64,000 nucleotides of DNA from Nocardioides sp. REDSEA-S33_B3 (GTDB lineage: Bacteria > Actinomycetota > Actinomycetes > Propionibacteriales > Nocardioidaceae), in the NCBI GenBank assembly GCA_001627335.1, contig LUPK01000059.1:1-64000 (forward strand). The letters are read 5' to 3'. Position numbers and translations under genes: made by a program. Position 1 is the stretch's first letter. Every line of letters starts with the position of its first letter. This document shows, piece by piece, positions 48,028 through 58,292 of this stretch. Below the pieces are notes generated by a model. That model worked only from the letters and a program-made list of their open reading frames with translations. It was not told the DNA's origin and did not search any database.

Positions 48028-48062
48028 CGCGGCCCGCCGCCTCGACCGTCACGACGATCACG

Positions 48063-48068
48063 TAGGAT
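48063..48068 (+). promoter_or_regulatory. -10-like element for secG
   Basis: TAGGAT ends 8 bases before the secG GTG (48077). A -35-like CTCGAC lies 16 bases upstream. This suggests a nearly leaderless secG transcript separate from tpiA. Confidence 0.4.
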
Positions 48069-48076
48069 CTGCGACC

Positions 48077-48307
48077 GTGGAACTGCTCTTCACCATCATC
48101 CTGATGATCACCAGCCTGCTGATGATCGTGCTGGTGCTCCTGCACAAGGGCCGCGGTGGCGGTCTCTCCGACATGTTCGGCGGCGGTGTCTCCAGCTCGC
48201 TCGGCGGTTCGTCGGTGGCGGAGCGCAACCTCGACCGACTGACCGTGGGCATCGGTGGCATCTGGTTCGCCACCGTCATCGCCCTGGGGCTCCTGCTCGC
48301 CTACTGA
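48077..48307 (+). CDS. secG: SecG, preprotein translocase subunit
   Basis: The 76-residue membrane protein has two helices (residues about 2-22, LLFTIILMITSLLMIVLVLL, and about 55-75, VGIGGIWFATVIALGLLLAY). Between them is the conserved loop HKGRGGGLSDMFGGG, hallmark of SecG. It assists SecYE during protein export. The GTG start gives the usual length. It follows tpiA as in many actinobacteria. Confidence 0.94.
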   Translation: MELLFTIILMITSLLMIVLVLLHKGRGGGLSDMFGGGVSSSLGGSSVAERNLDRLTVGIGGIWFATVIALGLLLAY

Positions 48308-48343
48308 CCTTGACCTCTCGGGCCTGACGAAGGAGAACGGACC

Positions 48344-48703
48344 ATGGCTGGTGGAGGAAACGCGATCCGGGGCAGCCGGGTCGGCGCAGGACCGATGGGC
48401 GAGGCCGAGCGCGGTGAGGCGGCACCCCGTCAGACCGTGACGTACTTCTGCTCTCACGAGCACCGTGTCGTCGTGGCGTTCGCCGCCGAGGCACAGGCCC
48501 CCGAGTCGTGGGACTGCCCCAAGTGCGGCCTCCCGGCCAGCCTCGACAGCGACAACCCGCCGCCGGCGCCGAAGATCGAGCCCTACAAGACGCACCTCGC
48601 CTACGTGAAGGAGCGTCGCTCGGACAAGGAGGCGGCCGACATCCTCGACGAGGCCCTCAAGCTCCTCCGCTCCCGCCGCAAGTCCGGCGACCTGATTTTC
48701 TGA
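48344..48703 (+). CDS. rbpA: RbpA, RNA polymerase-binding protein
   Basis: The 119-residue actinobacterial transcription factor binds the primary sigma factor and RNA polymerase and stabilises open complexes. It shows the N-terminal MAGGGNAIRGSRVGAGPMGE, zinc-ribbon-like core with YFCSHEH and CPKCGLPA, the basic linker and the sigma-interacting C-terminus HLAYVKERRSDKEAADILDEALKLLR. The ATG at 48344 follows AAGGAGAA. A long stem-loop lies 28 bases after the stop. Confidence 0.96.
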   Translation: MAGGGNAIRGSRVGAGPMGEAERGEAAPRQTVTYFCSHEHRVVVAFAAEAQAPESWDCPKCGLPASLDSDNPPPAPKIEPYKTHLAYVKERRSDKEAADILDEALKLLRSRRKSGDLIF

Positions 48704-48730
48704 CGCGAGCGGTCCACCAGGACGCCCGCT

Positions 48731-48777
48731 GACCGGAGGGTGTGTCGTGAGAAGGGTTCACGACACACCCTCCGGTC
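48731..48777. terminator. bidirectional hairpin terminator between rbpA and pgl
   Basis: A perfect 20-base-pair stem (48731-48750 with 48758-48777; left arm starts GACCGGAGGGTG) and a 7-base loop lie between the convergent rbpA and pgl stops. The arms are long enough to stop transcription from both sides. Confidence 0.88.
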
Positions 48778-48793
48778 GTATGCCCTCGGCGGG

Positions 48794-49528
48794 TCAGAGG
48801 CGGGAGGCGGCGTCGCGGTCGAGGAACCAGACGGTCTCCTCGCGGCCGGAGACGCCGGAGGCGGGGGTCTCCTCGATGGTGGTGCCGGCAGGGGAGAGTG
48901 CCCGGGCGACGGCCTCGGACTTGGCGTCGCCGCTGACCAGCAGCCACGTCGCACGCGAGCGCGCGAGGGTCGGGTAGGTCAGGCTGACGCGCTCGGGCGG
49001 CGGCTTCGGGGAGTCGGTGACAGGGACGGTGGGGCGGTCGGTCACGGCGAGCTCGGGACGCCCGGGGAAGAGCGAGGCGATGTGGCTGTCCGGGCCCACG
49101 CCCAGCATCAGCACGTCGAACTCGTCCGGCCCATGAGCGGCCAGCTCGTCGGCGTACGCCGCTGCGGCCGCCTCGACGTCAGGCGCCTCGCCGGTGGCCG
49201 CGACCTCGTGCACGCGGTGCTCGGCGACGCCGACGGCGTCCAGGAAGGCCTCTCGCGCCTGCACGGCGTTGCGGTCGGACGAGTCGCGCGCGACGAAGCG
49301 CTCGTCGCCCCACCACAGCTCGACAGAGCCCCAGTCGACCCCGGAGGCGGGGGTGAGCCGGGCCACCTCGCGGTGGATGGCGTCGGCGATCGAGCCGCCG
49401 GTCAGCACCACGTGCGGGATCCGCCCCGCGGCCTGGGCGTCGGCGAGGACCCGGAGCAGCTCACCGGCGACCGAGGTCGCCAGCTCGCCGGCGTCCGCGT
49501 GCACCTCGACCCGCGGAGACCCGTTCAC
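48794..49528 (-). CDS. pgl: 6-phosphogluconolactonase
   Basis: The 244-residue DevB/Pgl protein hydrolyses 6-phosphogluconolactone in the oxidative pentose phosphate pathway. Motifs: [14 protein letters not shown] near residue 39 (phosphate loop), [26 protein letters not shown] and [20 protein letters not shown] (catalytic Asp/His). The GTG at 49528 overlaps the pgi stop by four bases. No glucose-6-phosphate dehydrogenase gene stands beside it. Confidence 0.92.
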   Translation of the reverse strand: MNGSPRVEVHADAGELATSVAGELLRVLADAQAAGRIPHVVLTGGSIADAIHREVARLTPASGVDWGSVELWWGDERFVARDSSDRNAVQAREAFLDAVGVAEHRVHEVAATGEAPDVEAAAAAYADELAAHGPDEFDVLMLGVGPDSHIASLFPGRPELAVTDRPTVPVTDSPKPPPERVSLTYPTLARSRATWLLVSGDAKSEAVARALSPAGTTIEETPASGVSGREETVWFLDRDAASRL

Positions 49529-51174
49529 GAGCGGTGCTCCCGGTAGTAGGCGACCAGGGACCGGGTCGAGGGGTCCTGCTCCTCGAGCGCGTCGGCGTCA
49601 CCGGCCAGGACCGGGCCCAGCTCGGTGGCGAGCTGCTTGCCGAGCTCGACGCCCCACTGGTCGAAGCTGTCGATGCCCCACACGACGCCCTGGGTGAACG
49701 TGATGTGCTCGTAGAGCGCGACCAGCTGGCCCAGCACCGACGGCGTGAGCCGAGGCGCCATGATCGAGGTCGAGGGGCGGTTGCCGCCGAAGACCCGGGC
49801 CGGGACGATCTCCTCGGCCGTCCCCTCGGCGCGCACCTCCTCGGCGGTCTTGCCGAAGGCCAGCGCCTTGCTCTGTGCCAGGAAGTTGGCGAGGAAGAGC
49901 TCGTGGACGTCCTGGTCGCCGTCGCTGAGCGGGTACGACGGCTCCGCGAACGCGATGAAGTCGCACGGGACGACCTGGGTGCCCTGGTGCAGCAGCTGGT
50001 AGAAGGCGTGCTGCCCGTTGGTGCCGGGCTCGCCCCAGAACACCTCACCGGTGCCCGCGGTGACCGGGGCACCGTCCCACCGCACGCTCTTGCCGTTGGA
50101 CTCCATGGTCAGCTGCTGGAGGTAGGCCGGGAAGCGGTGCAGCAGCTGGGCGTAGGGGAGCACCGCGTGGGTGCGGGCGCCGAGGAAGTCGGAGTACCAG
50201 ACGTTCAGCAGGCCCATCAGGGCCGGGACGTTGGACTCCAGGGGAGCGGTGCGGAAGTGCTCGTCGACGGCGTGCATGCCCGCCAGCAGCTCGGCGAAGG
50301 CCTCCGGGCCGATCGCGAGCACCAGCGAGGTGCCGATCGCGGAGTCCATGGAGTAGCGCCCACCGACCCAGTCCCAGAACCCGAAGGCGTTGTCGGGGTC
50401 GATGCCGAAGTCGGCGACCTTGTCCAGCGCGGTCGAGACGGCGACGAAGTGCCGCGCCACGGCCTCCTCGCGCGTGGACTCCGGGAGCCCCTCGAGCAGC
50501 CAGCTGCGGCACAACCGGGCGTTGGTCAGGGTCTCCAGGGTCCCGAATGTCTTCGACGAGACCACGAAGAGCGTGGTCTCCGGGTCGAGCCCCCGCAGCG
50601 TCAGCGCCGCGTCGGTGGGGTCGATGTTGGACAGGAACCGGCAGGCCGGACCGTCGACGAAGGGCTGGAGCGCCTCGTAGGCCATCACCGGGCCCAGGTC
50701 GGAGCCGCCGATGCCGATGTTGACCACGGTCTCGATCCGCCTGCCCGTGACGCCGGTCCACTCGCCCGAGCGGACCTTCTCGGCGAACGCGTAGACCCGG
50801 TCGAGCACCTCGTGCACGTCGGCGACGACGTCCTGGCCGTCGACCTCCAGCGAGGCCCCGCGGGGCAGGCGCAGCGCCGTGTGCAGCACCGCACGGTCCT
50901 CGGTCACGTTGATGTGCTCACCGCGCATCATCGCGTCGCGGCGGTCCTCCAGCCCGACCGCGCGGGCGAGGTCGACCAGGGCACCCAGGACGGCGTCGTC
51001 GACCAGGTTCTTCGACAGGTCGACGTGCAGGTCGGCCATCCGGTGCGTGAGCCGCTCCGCGCGCCCCGGATCATCGGCGAACCAGCGCCGGAGGTCGGGC
51101 TCCAGCCCGCCGGCCAGCGCCGTGAGGCGCGGCCAGGCCGCGGTGGACGTGGGGTCGACCGGTGCCTGGCCCAT
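49525..51174 (-). CDS. pgi: glucose-6-phosphate isomerase
   Basis: The 549-residue enzyme interconverts glucose 6-phosphate and fructose 6-phosphate. Signature sequences are [19 protein letters not shown] (near residue 147), the Glu/His region in [29 protein letters not shown] and [13 protein letters not shown] near the C-terminus with the active-site Lys. ATG 51174 is used; a GTG at 51180 would overlap the tal stop by four bases and add two residues. It replaces zwf-opcA in the usual tkt-tal-zwf-opcA-pgl order. Confidence 0.96.
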   Translation of the reverse strand: MGQAPVDPTSTAAWPRLTALAGGLEPDLRRWFADDPGRAERLTHRMADLHVDLSKNLVDDAVLGALVDLARAVGLEDRRDAMMRGEHINVTEDRAVLHTALRLPRGASLEVDGQDVVADVHEVLDRVYAFAEKVRSGEWTGVTGRRIETVVNIGIGGSDLGPVMAYEALQPFVDGPACRFLSNIDPTDAALTLRGLDPETTLFVVSSKTFGTLETLTNARLCRSWLLEGLPESTREEAVARHFVAVSTALDKVADFGIDPDNAFGFWDWVGGRYSMDSAIGTSLVLAIGPEAFAELLAGMHAVDEHFRTAPLESNVPALMGLLNVWYSDFLGARTHAVLPYAQLLHRFPAYLQQLTMESNGKSVRWDGAPVTAGTGEVFWGEPGTNGQHAFYQLLHQGTQVVPCDFIAFAEPSYPLSDGDQDVHELFLANFLAQSKALAFGKTAEEVRAEGTAEEIVPARVFGGNRPSTSIMAPRLTPSVLGQLVALYEHITFTQGVVWGIDSFDQWGVELGKQLATELGPVLAGDADALEEQDPSTRSLVAYYREHRS

Positions 51175-51176
51175 GC

Positions 51177-52283
51177 TCACGCCCTCGCCTTCTCCATCTG
51201 GCCGCGCACGGTCTCGACCAGCTCGTCCCACGACGCCTCGAACTTCGAGACGCCCTCGGACTCCAGGACCGCGAGGACGTCGGCCCAGTCGACGCCGACC
51301 TCCACGACCGCGTCCAGCACCTCCTGTGCCTCCCGCGCGCGGCCGCTGACCTGGTCCCCATGGAGCTCCCCGTGGTCGGCCATCGCCTCGAGGGTCTTCT
51401 CCGGCATGGTGTTGACCGTGTCGGCCACGACGAGGTCGGTGACGTAGAGGGTGTCGGGGTAGTCGGGGTTCTTGACCCCGGTCGAGGCCCACAGCGGACG
51501 CTGCGGGCGAGCACCCGCCGCAGCGAGCTGCTGCCAGCGCTCGGAGGCGAGCACGCCCTCGAACGCGCCATAGGCGACGCGCGCGTTGGCGACCGCCGCC
51601 CGACCCCGCAGGGCCAGCGCCTCGTCGGTGCCGATCTTCTCGAGCCGGCTGTCGACCTCGCTGTCCACGCGCGAGACGAAGAACGAGGCGACCGAACGGA
51701 TCGTGGAGAGGTCGTGGCCGGCGGCCTTGGCCTTTTCCAGGCCCTCGAGGTAGGCGTCCATGACGGCCTGGTAGCGCTCGACGCTGAAGATCAGCGTGAC
51801 GTTGACGCTGATCCCCTCGGCGATGACCGCGGTGATGGCCGGCAGGCCGGCAGCGGTGGCCGGGATCTTGATCAGGACGTTGGACCGGTCCACGGCCGCC
51901 CACAGCGCCTTGGCCGACGCGATCGTCGCCTCGGTGTCGTGGGCCAGGTCGGGCTCCACCTCGATGGAGACGCGGCCGTCGTCTGCGGTCCGCTCCGCGA
52001 CGGGGGCCAGGACGTCGCAGGCGTTGCGGACGTCCTCGGTGGTCAGCTCGAAGATCACCTCGTCGACGTCCTTGCCCGCGGCGACGAGCTCTCGGACCTG
52101 CTCGTCGTAGCGCTCGCCGTCCGCGATGGCGCCGGCGAAGATCGTGGGGTTGGTGGTGACCCCGACGACCGACTTCTGCTCGACGAGCTCGGCGAGGTTG
52201 CCGGTCTCGATGCGCTCGCGGGACAGGTCGTCCAGCCAGATCGACACCCCGGCGTCGGCCAGGGCCTTCAGTCGCTCACTCAT
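51177..52283 (-). CDS. tal: transaldolase
   Basis: The 368-residue TIM-barrel enzyme of the actinobacterial long type moves a dihydroxyacetone unit between sugar phosphates. It begins [25 protein letters not shown] and has [15 protein letters not shown] and the Schiff-base Lys in [17 protein letters not shown] (near residue 140), followed by [24 protein letters not shown] and [24 protein letters not shown]. Same strand as tkt, 51 bases downstream; about two bases before pgi. Confidence 0.96.
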   Translation of the reverse strand: MSERLKALADAGVSIWLDDLSRERIETGNLAELVEQKSVVGVTTNPTIFAGAIADGERYDEQVRELVAAGKDVDEVIFELTTEDVRNACDVLAPVAERTADDGRVSIEVEPDLAHDTEATIASAKALWAAVDRSNVLIKIPATAAGLPAITAVIAEGISVNVTLIFSVERYQAVMDAYLEGLEKAKAAGHDLSTIRSVASFFVSRVDSEVDSRLEKIGTDEALALRGRAAVANARVAYGAFEGVLASERWQQLAAAGARPQRPLWASTGVKNPDYPDTLYVTDLVVADTVNTMPEKTLEAMADHGELHGDQVSGRAREAQEVLDAVVEVGVDWADVLAVLESEGVSKFEASWDELVETVRGQMEKARA

Positions 52284-52334
52284 GCGTGCTCCTCGGTGTC
52301 GAGTCGTGCGTGGTGGTGGAAGGGGGTGCGGCGC

Positions 52335-54440
52335 TCAGCCGGCGGCGGAGATGCTGTCACGCGCGGCGTCGGCGACGGCCCGCGCGGTGAAGCCGTACTC
52401 GGCGAAGAGCCGGGCGTAGTCGGCCGAGGCACCGTAGTGGTCGATCGAGACGGTCCGACCCGCGTCGCCGACGTACTCGCGCCAGCCCATCTTCACGCCG
52501 GCCTCGACCGACACACGGGCCTTGACCTGCGGCGGCAGCACGGTGTCGCGGTAGGACTGGTCCTGCTCCTCGAACCACTCCAGGCAGGGCAGCGAGACCA
52601 CGCGGGCGGCGATGCCGTCCTCGGCGAGCATGCCCCGGGCCTCGACGGCCAGCTGCACCTCGGACCCGGTGGCCATGAGGACCACGTCGGGCTCACCGTC
52701 GGTGTCGAGCAGGACGTAGCCGCCGCGGGCGACGCCCTCGACCGAGCCCCAGACCTCGCCGTCGTGCTCCCCGCGCGGGAAGACCGGGACGTTCTGACGG
52801 GTCAGGGCCAGCGCGGCCGGCCCCTCGGTACGCCGGAGCACCTCGGCCCACGCCGCCGAGACCTCGTTGGCGTCGGCCGGCCGCACGACGTCCAGCCCGG
52901 GCATCGCGCGCAGGGCGGCCAGGTGCTCGATCGGCTGGTGCGTCGGGCCGTCCTCGCCCAGACCGATGGAGTCGTGGGTCCACACGTAGGTGACCGGCAG
53001 CCGGCTCAGCGCCGCCACGCGCACCGCACCGCGCATGTAGTCGGAGAAGGTGAGGAAGGTGCCGCCGAAGACGCGGGTCAGGCGGTCGGCCGCGATGCCG
53101 TTCATGATCGCGCCCATGCCGTGCTCGCGGATGCCGAAGTGGAGCACGCGGCCCTGGTAGGGGTCGGCCTCGTAGCCCTCGGCGTCGCTGTCGGCGGGCA
53201 GGAAGGACGGGGCGTCCTTGATGGTGGTGTTGTTGGAGCCGGCGAGGTCGGCCGAGCCGCCCCACAGCTCGGGCATCAGGCCGGCGACGGCGTTGATGAC
53301 CTTGCCGGACGCCGCACGCGTGGCGACGCCCTTGGCGTCGGGCTCGAAGGTGGGCAGTGCCGCCTCGAAGCCCTCGGGCAGGTCGCGGCGCTTGAGCCGG
53401 TGCAGGAGCTCGGCGCGGTCGGGGTGGGCCTCGGCCCAGGCGGCGTAGCGCTCGTCCCACTCCTTGCCCCACGCCGCACCGCGCTCGCGCAGGCTCCGGG
53501 TGTGGGCGAGGACCTCGTCGGAGACCTGGAAGTGCTGCTCGGGGTCGAAGCCGAGCACCTCCTTGGTCGCAGCGACCTCCTCCGCACCGAGGGCGCTGCC
53601 GTGGGCGGCCTCGGTGCCCTGGGCGTTGGGGGCCGGCCAGGCGATGATGGTGTCGAGCACGATCATCGAGGGCTTGTCGGTGACCTCGGAGGCGGCGCGC
53701 ACGGCGTCGTAGAGGGCGTGCACGTCCTCCTTGTAGGTCTCCCCGCCCTGGGTCCAGTCGACGGTCTGCACGTGCCAGCCGTAGGACTCGTAGCGCTGGG
53801 CGACGTCCTCGGTGAACGCGACGTCGGTGTCACCCTCGATGGAGATCCGGTTGCGGTCGTAGATGACCGTGAGGTTGCCCAGCTTCTGCGTGCCGGCGAT
53901 CGAGGAGGCCTCGCTGCTCACGCCCTCCTGCAGGTCGCCGTCGGAGCACAGGACGTAGACGTCGTGGTCGAAGAGGCCCTCGCCGGGAGCTGCCTCCGGG
54001 TCGAGCATGCCGTGCACCCGACGACCGGACATCGCCATGCCCACGGCGTTGGAGACGCCCTGGCCCAGCGGCCCGGTCGTGACCTCGACACCGGCGGTGT
54101 GACCGAGCTCGGGGTGGCCGGGGGTCTTGGAGCCCCACGTGCGCAGCGCCTGGAGGTCGCTGAGCTCGAGGCCGAAGCCGCCGAGGAAGAGCTGGGTGTA
54201 GAGGGTGATGCTCGAGTGGCCGCAGCTGAGGACGAAGCGGTCACGGGCGACCCACTCGGGGTCGGCCGGGTCGTGGCGCATGACCTTCTGGAAGAGCAGG
54301 TAGGCCACGGGGGCCAGGCTCATGGCCGTGCCGGGGTGTCCGTTGCCGACCTTCTGCACGGCGTCCATCGCCAGGACCCGGGCGGTGTCCACCGCCTTGT
54401 CGTCGATGTCGGTCCAGTCCAGCTGCTGGCTGAGGGTCAC
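52335..54440 (-). CDS. tkt: transketolase
   Basis: The 701-residue thiamine-diphosphate enzyme transfers two-carbon units in the pentose phosphate pathway. Features in order: [13 protein letters not shown] (residues 33-45), [23 protein letters not shown], the TPP motif [19 protein letters not shown]...LTVIYDRN, the pyrimidine domain with [18 protein letters not shown] and [23 protein letters not shown], and the C-terminal domain. GTG 54440 has AAGGAA five bases upstream and gives the standard start [12 protein letters not shown]. First gene of the tkt-tal-pgi-pgl operon, divergent from ctaB. Confidence 0.97.
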   Translation of the reverse strand: MTLSQQLDWTDIDDKAVDTARVLAMDAVQKVGNGHPGTAMSLAPVAYLLFQKVMRHDPADPEWVARDRFVLSCGHSSITLYTQLFLGGFGLELSDLQALRTWGSKTPGHPELGHTAGVEVTTGPLGQGVSNAVGMAMSGRRVHGMLDPEAAPGEGLFDHDVYVLCSDGDLQEGVSSEASSIAGTQKLGNLTVIYDRNRISIEGDTDVAFTEDVAQRYESYGWHVQTVDWTQGGETYKEDVHALYDAVRAASEVTDKPSMIVLDTIIAWPAPNAQGTEAAHGSALGAEEVAATKEVLGFDPEQHFQVSDEVLAHTRSLRERGAAWGKEWDERYAAWAEAHPDRAELLHRLKRRDLPEGFEAALPTFEPDAKGVATRAASGKVINAVAGLMPELWGGSADLAGSNNTTIKDAPSFLPADSDAEGYEADPYQGRVLHFGIREHGMGAIMNGIAADRLTRVFGGTFLTFSDYMRGAVRVAALSRLPVTYVWTHDSIGLGEDGPTHQPIEHLAALRAMPGLDVVRPADANEVSAAWAEVLRRTEGPAALALTRQNVPVFPRGEHDGEVWGSVEGVARGGYVLLDTDGEPDVVLMATGSEVQLAVEARGMLAEDGIAARVVSLPCLEWFEEQDQSYRDTVLPPQVKARVSVEAGVKMGWREYVGDAGRTVSIDHYGASADYARLFAEYGFTARAVADAARDSISAAG

Positions 54441-54487
54441 AGGGTTCCTTCCGGTGCGGTCGTGGGGCCTGCGAGCAGGCGGTTCCG

Positions 54488-54513
54488 AGCCTACCGATCC
54501 TGCGCAGTAGACT
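54488..54513. promoter_or_regulatory. divergent -10-like elements between tkt and ctaB
   Basis: On the minus strand TAGGCT (54488-54493) points to tkt with a leader of about 40 bases. On the plus strand TAGACT (54508-54513) points to ctaB with a leader of about 80 bases. Both fit the actinobacterial TAnnnT pattern. -35 regions are not clear. Confidence 0.4.
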
Positions 54514-54599
54514 CCCACCCGCACCGGTGAGGATCATCCGAACTCACCCGCACGGTTCCATCCGCACCAGCACCACCGCACCAGTTTCGAGGGACGTCC

Positions 54600-55556
54600 G
54601 TGACCCACGTCGGCCACCAGGCCGCTGCCGAGCAGCGGCACGAGCCGACCGCCGACGACCGGCGTGCCACCTGGAAGGACGTCGTCGCGGCGTACGTCGG
54701 GCTCACCAAGCCCCGCGTGATCGAGCTGCTCCTGCTGACGACCGTGCCGGTCATGTTCTTCGCCGCCCGCGGCGTCCCGCCGGTCGGCCTGGTCCTGGCG
54801 ACCGTCGTCGGCGGCACCTTCTCCGCGGGGTCCGCGTCGGTCTTCAACTGCGTCTACGACCGCGACATCGACGAGCAGATGCGCCGGACCCGTCGCCGGG
54901 CCCTGCCGCGCCACATCGTGAGCGCCCGCGCGGCGCTGGTCTTCGGCACCGTGCTGGGCGCGCTGTCCGTCGTGGTGCTGCTCCTGTGGGTCAACCCGCT
55001 CTCCGCGCTGCTCGCGGTGAGTGCCGAAGCCTTCTACGTCTTCGTCTACACGATGCTGCTCAAGCGGCGTACGACGCAGAACATCGTCTGGGGCGGCCTC
55101 GCCGGCTGCTTCCCGGCGCTGATCGGCTGGACCGCGGTCACCGGGGAGCTCGCCTGGACCCCGGTGGTGCTGTTCGCGGTCGTCTTCTTCTGGACCCCGC
55201 CCCACACCTGGGCCCTCGCGCTGCGCTACCGCGAGGACTACGCGAACGTCGACGTCCCGATGCTGCCGGTGGTCGCCTCCGCGCACGCCGTGTCGCGCCA
55301 GGTCGTCGTCTACTCGTGGGTGATGGTGGCGACCTCGCTCCTGCTGTGGCCCGTGGCCTCCACCGGGCCGTTCTACCCCGTCGTCGCGGTCGTGCTGGGG
55401 GCGGTCTTCCTCGTCGAGGCGCACCGGATGCTCATCCGGGCCCGCGGCACCGAGGAGCTCTCGGTGATCTCACCGATGCGCCTGTTCCACGCCTCGAACC
55501 TCTACCTCAGCCTGTTGTTCGTGGCCGTGGCGCTGGACCCGCTGCTCTTCTCCTGA
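54600..55556 (+). CDS. ctaB: protoheme IX farnesyltransferase (haem O synthase)
   Basis: The 318-residue UbiA-type prenyltransferase adds farnesyl to haem B for cytochrome oxidase. It has about nine membrane helices and the two Asp-rich sites: NCVYDRDIDEQMRRTRRRALP (near residue 83) and the second loop RYREDYANVDVPMLPVV. LTKPRVIELLLLTTVP precedes the first helix. Integral inner membrane protein. The GTG at 54600 sits after GAGGGA. It is convergent with ctaA, 93 bases apart; that gap is GC-rich with a duplicated TGGCTCCAGC and no clear terminator. Confidence 0.94.
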   Translation: MTHVGHQAAAEQRHEPTADDRRATWKDVVAAYVGLTKPRVIELLLLTTVPVMFFAARGVPPVGLVLATVVGGTFSAGSASVFNCVYDRDIDEQMRRTRRRALPRHIVSARAALVFGTVLGALSVVVLLLWVNPLSALLAVSAEAFYVFVYTMLLKRRTTQNIVWGGLAGCFPALIGWTAVTGELAWTPVVLFAVVFFWTPPHTWALALRYREDYANVDVPMLPVVASAHAVSRQVVVYSWVMVATSLLLWPVASTGPFYPVVAVVLGAVFLVEAHRMLIRARGTEELSVISPMRLFHASNLYLSLLFVAVALDPLLFS

Positions 55557-55649
55557 GCCCCGCACCGGGCCGGCGCCCGCGGCGGGACCCCGGCCGCGAA
55601 CCCGCCTCCGACCCCGGCTCTGGCTCCAGCCCTGGCTCCAGCGGGCCGG

Positions 55650-56516
55650 CTACGCCTCCGGGTGCCGCACGCGCAGCAGCGCGGCGGTGGTGAGCGCCGA
55701 GAGGATCGCGGCGCCGAGCATGTGCAGCCCGACGAGGAGCTCGGGCAGGTCGTTGAAGTACTGCACGAAGCCGATCGCCCCCTGGGCGAGCTGCGCGACG
55801 AGCAGCCACACCACGACGCGCACCGCGGCGCGGTCGGCACGCACGGCCATCAGGCACAGCAGCAGGCCGATGGTGAGCCCGAGGTAGAGGAACACCGCGT
55901 CGGCGTGGAGCTGGCTCCACTGCAGCGGGTCGAGGCCGTTGCGGGGGGAGTCGGCGTCGCCGGCGTGCGGCCCGGAGCCGGTGACGACCGTGCCGAGGTA
56001 GAGCACGACCCAGGCGGCCGCGAGGACGATCCACGCCAGCGTGGTCGCCGGGCCGCCCACCGCGGGGGTCGGACGGTCCAGGACCTGCAGGAAGCGCACC
56101 GACAGGCCCACCAGCGCCATCGACAGCAGCAGGTGCAGCGACACGATCCACGGGTTGAGGTCGGTCAGCACCGTGATGCCCCCGATGACCGCCTGCAGCG
56201 GGATGCCCGCGGCCAGCACGGCGGCCAGCCCGACCAGGTGCCGGCGTCCGGTGCGCCACGCCGCGACGAACGTGAGCACCGCGACGGCGACGAGCACGAA
56301 GGTCAGCAGCCGGTTGCCGAACTCGATGGCGGAGTGGAAGTCCAGCGCCCCGTGCGGGGTGAAGTCCTCCTCGGTGCACCGCGGCCAGGTGGGGCAGCCC
56401 AGGCCGGAGCCGGTGAGCCGCACCGCCCCGCCGGTCACGACGATGCCGGTGTTGGCGACGAGGGAGGCCCAGCCGGCCCAGCGGGCCTGGCGGTGCCGGA
56501 GGGCGGGGTCGGTCAT
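55650..56516 (-). CDS. ctaA: haem A synthase
   Basis: The 288-residue membrane protein oxidises haem O to haem A. It has about eight helices and the haem-ligand histidines in FHSAIEFGNRLLTFVLV (helix 2), VSLHLLLSMALVGLSV (helix 4), QLHADAVFLYLGL (helix 6) and VGLHMLGAAILSAL (helix 8). The extracytoplasmic Cys pair is in GLGCPTWPRC. The ATG at 56516 is used; GTG 56522 would overlap the permease stop and add two residues. It follows an ABC transporter pair on the same strand, an order seen in M. tuberculosis (Rv1456c region). Confidence 0.93.
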   Translation of the reverse strand: MTDPALRHRQARWAGWASLVANTGIVVTGGAVRLTGSGLGCPTWPRCTEEDFTPHGALDFHSAIEFGNRLLTFVLVAVAVLTFVAAWRTGRRHLVGLAAVLAAGIPLQAVIGGITVLTDLNPWIVSLHLLLSMALVGLSVRFLQVLDRPTPAVGGPATTLAWIVLAAAWVVLYLGTVVTGSGPHAGDADSPRNGLDPLQWSQLHADAVFLYLGLTIGLLLCLMAVRADRAAVRVVVWLLVAQLAQGAIGFVQYFNDLPELLVGLHMLGAAILSALTTAALLRVRHPEA

Positions 56517-56518
56517 GC

Positions 56519-57295
56519 TCACTCCCACGTGAAGGTACGGGCGGTCAGGACCGTACCCAGGGCCGCCCAGCCGAGCAGGGTCAGCATCGACGTGACGTCC
56601 GCCGCACCGTCCAGCAGGGCAGCACGCATGCCCTCGCCCAGCGCGCCCGACGGCAGCCACGTGGCCACGTCGCCGAAGCCGCCGTACGCGTTGGCGGGCA
56701 GGACGACCGCACCGCCGGCCATGAGGAGAAGGTAGACGAGGTTGGCGGCGGCGAGCGTGGCCTCGGCGCGCAGCACCCCGGCGACGAAGAGGCCCAGGGC
56801 GGCGAACGCGGCGGTGCCGACGGCCGCCACGCCGAGGGCGGAGAGCAGCCCGACCGCGGTCGTCTCCGGCTGCCAGCCGAGAGCCAGGGCGACGGCGCCG
56901 AGCACCACCACCTGCAGCGCTTCCACCAGCAGCAGGGCGAGCACCTTGCCCGCCAGCAGGCCGCCCCGGGGGAGCGGGGAGCTGCCGAGCCACTTGATGA
57001 CGCCGTAGCGGCGCTCGAAGCCGGTCGCGATGGCCAGCGAGGTGAACGCCGTCGACATGACCGCCAGGGCGAGGACCCCGGGGGCGAAGGTGTCGATGGC
57101 CGGGGCGTCGAGCTCCAGGCCCACCCGCTCCGACCCGGCGACGGCGCCGACCAGCACGATCACGGGGATGACGACGGCCAGCAGCAGCTGCTCGCCGTTG
57201 CGCAGCATGAGCCGCGCCTCCATCCGGGCGTGCGAGAGGACCTGGCGCCCCAGCGGCGCGGCGCCGGGGGCGGGCGTGAAGGTGCCGGCGCTCAT
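56519..57295 (-). CDS. ABC-2-type transporter permease
   Basis: The 258-residue protein has about six membrane helices (for example LLLAVVIPVIVLVGAVAG, VLALAVMSTAFTSLAIATG, LALLLVEALQVVVLGAVALAL). Cytoplasmic FERRYGVIKWLGSSPLPRGGLLAGK is the typical ABC-2 coupling loop. It pairs with the ATPase directly upstream, whose stop it overlaps by four bases. Located between that ATPase and ctaA, it may export a compound connected with haem or cytochrome biogenesis, but the substrate is unknown. ATG at 57295. Confidence 0.85.
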   Translation of the reverse strand: MSAGTFTPAPGAAPLGRQVLSHARMEARLMLRNGEQLLLAVVIPVIVLVGAVAGSERVGLELDAPAIDTFAPGVLALAVMSTAFTSLAIATGFERRYGVIKWLGSSPLPRGGLLAGKVLALLLVEALQVVVLGAVALALGWQPETTAVGLLSALGVAAVGTAAFAALGLFVAGVLRAEATLAAANLVYLLLMAGGAVVLPANAYGGFGDVATWLPSGALGEGMRAALLDGAADVTSMLTLLGWAALGTVLTARTFTWE

Positions 57296-58236
57296 GCCGA
57301 GAGCTCCCGTCCGGTCAGCTCGAGGAAGACGTCCTCGAGGCTCCTGGTGCCCAGGCTCAGCGACTCCGGGAGCACGTCGTGCTCCTCGCACCAGCGCGAG
57401 ACCCGGGCCAGGGTCGAGCCGTCGGCCGGGCCGGTGACGAGGAGGCTGAGCGGGTCGAGCACGGTGACGCTCGTCGCGGGCCCCAGCGCCTCGGTCAGCG
57501 ACTCGGGCGCACCCGGCGGGAACGGCCGGGTGACGACGAGCCGGATTGTGGAGACGCGACCGCCGCGGGTCAGCTCCACCGGCGAGCCGGAGGCGATCAG
57601 CTGTCCGCGGTCGATGATGTGCACGGTGTCGGCCAGCGACTCCGCCTCGTCCATGTAGTGCGTGGTGAGCACGACGGTCACGCCGTCCGCGCGCAGCTCG
57701 CGCAGCAGGTCCCAGGTGTCACGTCGCGCCTGCGGGTCCATGCCGGCGGTGGGCTCGTCGACGAAGACCAGCTCGGGGCGCCCCACGATGGCCATCGCCA
57801 GCGCGAGCCGCTGCTTCTGCCCGCCGGAGAGACGGCGGTACGGCGTCCGTCCGCAGGCTGCGAGTCCGAGCCGCTCCACGAGCAGCGCGCGGGGCAGCGG
57901 GGCGGCGTGCAGGGAGGCGGCGTGCCGGAGCATCTCCTCGGCCCGCACACCGCTCCAGGCGCCGCCCTCCTGCAGCATCACGCCGATGCGGGGGAGGAGG
58001 GCGCGCCGGTCGGCCTGCGGGTCCAGCCCCAGCACACGGACGGTGCCGCGCTGCGGACGGCGGTAGCCCTCACAGGTCTCCAGCGTCGTGGTCTTCCCGG
58101 CGCCGTTGGGACCGAGCACGGCGGTGACGCTGCCTCGGGCCACGGTCAGGGAGAGGCCGTCGACGGCGGTCTTGGAGCCGTAGCGCATCTCGAGGGAGTC
58201 GACCATGACGGCGTGGTCGGGGTCGGGCGCTGGCAC
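57292..58236 (-). CDS. ABC-2-type transporter ATPase
   Basis: The 314-residue ATPase has Walker A LGPNGAGKTTTLE (residues about 41-53), Q-loop VMLQEGG, signature RLSGGQKQRLALAMAI, Walker B ELVFVDEPTAGMD and the switch His in VVLTTHYMDEAE. The C-terminal 80 residues form the DrrA-like extension. It energises the adjacent permease. GTG 58236 is used; the ATG at 58206 is an alternative nearer the ABC core. Order ATPase-permease-ctaA beside ctaB and suf agrees with M. tuberculosis Rv1456c-Rv1458c. Confidence 0.9.
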   Translation of the reverse strand: MPAPDPDHAVMVDSLEMRYGSKTAVDGLSLTVARGSVTAVLGPNGAGKTTTLETCEGYRRPQRGTVRVLGLDPQADRRALLPRIGVMLQEGGAWSGVRAEEMLRHAASLHAAPLPRALLVERLGLAACGRTPYRRLSGGQKQRLALAMAIVGRPELVFVDEPTAGMDPQARRDTWDLLRELRADGVTVVLTTHYMDEAESLADTVHIIDRGQLIASGSPVELTRGGRVSTIRLVVTRPFPPGAPESLTEALGPATSVTVLDPLSLLVTGPADGSTLARVSRWCEEHDVLPESLSLGTRSLEDVFLELTGRELSA

Positions 58237-58279
58237 GACGGCAGTCTAGGGAGGCGTCGGGTCGCTCCCGGCCCCGCCC

Positions 58280-58285
58280 TAGGCT
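58280..58285 (+). promoter_or_regulatory. -10-like element for the small membrane protein pair
   Basis: TAGGCT ends 7 bases before the GTG at 58293, again suggesting a leaderless transcript. No ribosome site is visible. Confidence 0.45.
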
Positions 58286-58292
58286 CTGGGAC

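Noticed and set aside
51162..54530. An open frame of more than 1100 codons on the plus strand opposite tkt, tal and pgi
   Set aside because: It is antisense to three well-recognised genes, is low in family-like motifs and rich in Gly/Arg/Val, and arises from the GC bias of the codons on the other strand.
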